DNA from: Ktedonobacterales bacterium
Lineage (GTDB): Bacteria; Chloroflexota; Ktedonobacteria; Ktedonobacterales; JADMIN01
Assembly: GCA_025450405.1 (NCBI GenBank)
Contig: JANWHL010000055.1
Span: forward strand, 1 to 7,223
Length of the DNA stretch: 7,223 nucleotides
Direction of reading: 5' to 3'
The first letter of the stretch is position 1. Each line of letters starts with the position of its first letter. A program made the translations under genes and the position numbers. Shown here piece by piece: positions 5,181 to 7,223 of the stretch. The notes below the pieces were generated by a model that was given only the letters and a program-made list of their open reading frames with translations, did no database searches and had not been told where the DNA came from.

Positions 5181-5949
5181 TCACTCCGGACCGCCCGCCC
5201 CCTCGGTGACCATCATCGGGCTGACCGGCGTCCCCGAGATTCTGCCCGATGCCGACCTGGCCGGGCTGGTGCTGGCGAGCGCCGAGCACTCCGGTCTGCG
5301 CCTGGCGGATGGCGACGTGGTGGTCGTCACGCACAAGGCGGTGGCCAAGGCGGAGGGGCGACTCCTGGACCTGCGCACGGTCGAGCCCTCGCCACTGGCC
5401 AGCCAGTACGCCGCCGCGTGGAACCGCGACCCGCGCCAGGTGGAGGTGGTGCTGCGCGAGAGCGCGCGCATCGTCCGCATGGATCGTGGCCTCATCATCT
5501 CGCGGACACGCCATGGCTTCGTCTGCGCCAATGCCGGCGTGGACCACTCCAACGTGCCTGGCGGCGAGTTGGTCTGCCTGCTGCCGCTCGACCCCGACGC
5601 CTCCGCCGCCGCGCTGCGCGCCACGCTGCGCGCCCGTGCCGATGTGGAGGTCGCGGTGGTCGTCTCCGACTCCTTCGGCCGGCCGTGGCGCGAGGGCATT
5701 GTCAACGTGGCCATCGGGGCCGCCGGCCTGGCCACGCTGATTGATTATCGCGGCCAGCCCGACAACGACGGCCGCGTGATGAGCGCCACCATCATGGCCG
5801 TAGCCGACGAGCTCGCCGCCGCCTCCGAGCTGGTGACGGGCAAGCTGGACCGCTGCCCGTTCGCCGTGATCCGAGGGTATCCCTACCGGCGCGCCGAAGG
5901 CAGCGCCCGCGAGATGATTATGGATCCGGCCCAGGATCTGTTCCGCTAG
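5164..5949 (+). CDS. cofE: Coenzyme F420-0:L-glutamate ligase, stand-alone
   Basis: CofE uses GTP and divalent metal to add L-glutamate residues to F420-0, forming the polyglutamate tail. The 261-residue product shows GLTGVPEI at 19-26, DGDVVVVTHKAVAKAEGR at 49-66, RHGFVCANAGVDHSNVPGG at 116-134, VVSDSFGRPWREGIVNVAIG at 166-185, DYRGQPDNDGRVM at 194-206, and ADELAAASELVTGKLD after it. The length matches the single-domain archaeal and Chloroflexota-type CofE. The FMN-binding nitroreductase-like domain that makes actinobacterial FbiB about 450 residues is absent; the stop at 5947-5949 directly follows the ligase domain. The first 14 residues, rich in Pro, precede the conserved fold. The start at 5164 has GGAGGAA 6 bases before it. 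The 17-base overlap with cofC suggests coupled translation of two successive pathway enzymes. Confidence 0.96.
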   Translation: MVATPDHSGPPAPSVTIIGLTGVPEILPDADLAGLVLASAEHSGLRLADGDVVVVTHKAVAKAEGRLLDLRTVEPSPLASQYAAAWNRDPRQVEVVLRESARIVRMDRGLIISRTRHGFVCANAGVDHSNVPGGELVCLLPLDPDASAAALRATLRARADVEVAVVVSDSFGRPWREGIVNVAIGAAGLATLIDYRGQPDNDGRVMSATIMAVADELAAASELVTGKLDRCPFAVIRGYPYRRAEGSAREMIMDPAQDLFR

Positions 5950-5984
5950 CGGCGCGACGTAGTCCCACACAAGGAGGCGCCGAA

Positions 5985-6728
5985 ATGGGCGATGCAAAGT
6001 CCAACCTGGATGTGGCGCCGGGCTCGGGCGACGCGCTGGCTCCGCTGCGCCTGATCGCGCTGGTGCTCGTTCAGGAGGGACACGTGGCGCTCAGTCTCGG
6101 TCGGGGCGAGCACTGGCGCGTGGATGCCGGCTACACCTTCATTCCGCTGGCGCTCCCGGGTGGGGCCATGGACGACAGCGCGCGGTCCGCCCTCGCGGTT
6201 GACGCCGACGCGACGCTCGACGCACGTATCGAGCGCATTGGGCGCGCCCACTTGGGCCAGCCGGCCCGCGTGCGCCGCGGCCGCTGGTGCTATGGCGCGA
6301 GCGATGCCCACGCGGTGGATCGGCGCCCTGTGTCGAGGGAGGATGCTCCCGGGCCGCTGCTCGAGGTCCGGCGCGCGCTGCCTCTGGACGACGACCACGC
6401 ACCCGGCATCGCGGATGTCGCGCGGCCACCCCTTCGCTCCGTGGTCGTGCGTGCCTATCGCGTCGCGCTGGCTGGGCCGGCGATGCCTGGCCCGGAGACG
6501 GCCGGACTCGTGTGGCTCACCCTCGATGCCCTGCGGCGGACCATCGGCGGCCTGCCGCTCGCGGACTGGCGGAAGTTGCGGGGTGCCCGTTGCGACATCG
6601 CGAAGGATGCGACCCTGCCAGACGATGCCTTTGTCTATGTCCCCGGCGACTACGGCGAGCGCTATCTACTGCGCGCCGCGTCCAAATACGGCGTGGAGGC
6701 GGTCCTTCCTCCGGACGACGCGGGGTGA
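5985..6728 (+). CDS. Uncharacterised protein, possible Nudix-like fold lacking the Nudix box
   Basis: I do not recognise this 247-residue protein with certainty. Residues 21-38 (RLIALVLVQEGHVALSLG) look like the first strands of a Nudix domain, and LPGGAMDDSARSALAVDADA at 57-76 falls where the Nudix helix would be, but the catalytic REx2EExG glutamates are missing. After a variable Asp/Arg-rich middle (about 95-147), RSVVVRAYRVAL at 151-162 and PETAGLVWLTLDALR at 170-184 resemble the late strand and the typical aromatic/hydrophobic end of Nudix proteins. No signal peptide or membrane helix is seen. The start has AAGGAGG (5971-5977) 7 bases upstream, and the gene is 35 bases after cofE, so it is probably in the same operon. 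A non-catalytic nucleotide- or cofactor-binding role is possible but is only inference; it might instead be an unrelated fold. Confidence 0.75.
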   Translation: MGDAKSNLDVAPGSGDALAPLRLIALVLVQEGHVALSLGRGEHWRVDAGYTFIPLALPGGAMDDSARSALAVDADATLDARIERIGRAHLGQPARVRRGRWCYGASDAHAVDRRPVSREDAPGPLLEVRRALPLDDDHAPGIADVARPPLRSVVVRAYRVALAGPAMPGPETAGLVWLTLDALRRTIGGLPLADWRKLRGARCDIAKDATLPDDAFVYVPGDYGERYLLRAASKYGVEAVLPPDDAG

Positions 6729-6808
6729 TACGATCCCGCGCGGCGGCAATCGACGAACCAGCTCAACGTCGACCGGTGGTGATGCCCAGGTAGCCAGGAC
6801 AGGTGAGG

Positions 6809-6815
6809 AAGGAGG
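6809..6815 (+). promoter_or_regulatory. Ribosome binding site of the thioredoxin-like gene
   Basis: AAGGAGG lies 8 bases before the ATG at 6824 and supports that start. The rest of the 95-base gap after 6728 shows no promoter boxes and no terminator. Confidence 0.75.
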
Positions 6816-6823
6816 AGCCGCCC

Positions 6824-7223
6824 ATGGACCCGATGCCCGTGCGCGCGCCCGAGCCGCGGGGTACCGCGTGGCTGAACACGGAGCGCCCCCTCACACTGGC
6901 CGACCTGCGCGGCAAGCTGGTGCTGCTCGACTTCTGGACCTATTGCTGCATCAACTGCCTCCACGTGCTGGAGGACCTGAAATATCTGGAGCGCAAGTAT
7001 GCCGGGCGACCGTTCGTGGTGGTCGGCATCCACTCGCCCAAGTTCACCAATGAGGACGATGCTGGCAACGTCCGCCAGGCCATCACGCGCTATGGGATCA
7101 CGCACCCCGTCCTGCTGGACAGCGGCCGCCGCACCTGGGATGCCTACGCCGTCCGCGGCTGGCCCACGCTCGTCCTGATCGACCCGCGCGGCTACCTGCT
7201 CGGCCAGGTCTCGGGCGAGGGAC
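6824..7223 (+). CDS. Thioredoxin-like domain of an NHLRC2-type (NHL-repeat) protein, 3' end outside window
   Basis: The visible 133 residues form most of a thioredoxin-like domain with no stop before the edge. LADLRGKLVLLDFWTYCCINC spans 25-45, with a CxxC at C42-I-N-C45 preceded by another Cys (41); VVVGIHSPKF follows at 65-74, then YGITHPVLLD at 90-99, and WPTLVLIDPRG at 113-123 with the cis-proline P114 expected beside the active site. The FWTYCCINC form is typical of proteins in which this domain is followed by NHL beta-propeller repeats (NHLRC2-like, about 500 residues), so propeller repeats are expected beyond the window. There is no clear signal peptide, so a cytosolic protein is likely. 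The second ATG (codon 4) is a less likely start given the AAGGAGG spacing. Other TlpA/ResA-like reductases share the fold but usually have an N-terminal membrane anchor, which is absent here. Confidence 0.88.
   Translation, partial: MDPMPVRAPEPRGTAWLNTERPLTLADLRGKLVLLDFWTYCCINCLHVLEDLKYLERKYAGRPFVVVGIHSPKFTNEDDAGNVRQAITRYGITHPVLLDSGRRTWDAYAVRGWPTLVLIDPRGYLLGQVSGEG

Noticed and set aside
4819..5997. Minus-strand open frame of 392 codons opposite cofC/cofE
   Set aside because: It spans two real genes and their overlap, and its translation is low-complexity His/Arg/Gly-rich sequence without motifs.
6750..6772. Inverted repeat TCGACG / CGTCGA as a terminator after the Nudix-like gene
   Set aside because: The loop is 11 bases, the stem only 6 bp, and no T-run follows; it is likely chance in GC-rich sequence.

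Overview
The window is a GC-rich bacterial segment carrying a compact coenzyme F420 locus. One gene, folK, lies on the minus strand at the left edge. Eight genes follow on the plus strand, closely spaced, most with a strong AAGGAG-type ribosome binding site. The last of them runs off the right edge. The gene content and the stand-alone form of CofE (most actinobacteria have the two-domain FbiB instead) fit a Chloroflexota or Thermomicrobia-like bacterium best. No rRNA or other marker is present, so this placement is an inference.

Layout. Bases 1-70 hold only GC-rich palindromes. folK (71-673, minus) makes the pyrophosphorylated pterin for folate synthesis. A 209-bp divergent intergenic region (674-882) contains an AT-rich patch with a good sigma-70-like promoter for the plus-strand genes. 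These genes are: a luciferase-like (LLM) flavin/F420-dependent oxidoreductase (883-1806); a small split-beta-barrel (PPOX/FDOR) F420-type oxidoreductase (1879-2277); cofD (2316-3302); a second, different LLM oxidoreductase (3388-4389); cofC (4386-5180); cofE (5164-5949); an unrecognised protein that looks like a Nudix fold without its catalytic box (5985-6728); and the thioredoxin-like start of an NHL-repeat-type protein (6824 to the edge).

How the genes work together. CofC activates a phospho-acid (2-phospholactate, phosphoenolpyruvate or 3-phosphoglycerate, depending on the lineage) with GTP. CofD transfers it to the deazaflavin FO to give F420-0 or dehydro-F420-0, and CofE adds glutamates. 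Three probable F420 users are interleaved with these genes, so cofactor synthesis and use are probably expressed together. FO synthase (CofG/CofH or FbiC) and a dehydro-F420 reductase are not in the window and must lie elsewhere.

Most worth a second look: the Nudix-like protein without a Nudix box inside an F420 operon; the extra C-terminal tail of CofC, built partly from three 18-bp repeats and overlapping cofE; and the ATGA coupling of an LLM oxidoreductase to cofC. No mobile element, CRISPR array, tRNA or rRNA was seen. No unannotated stretch exceeds 300 bases.
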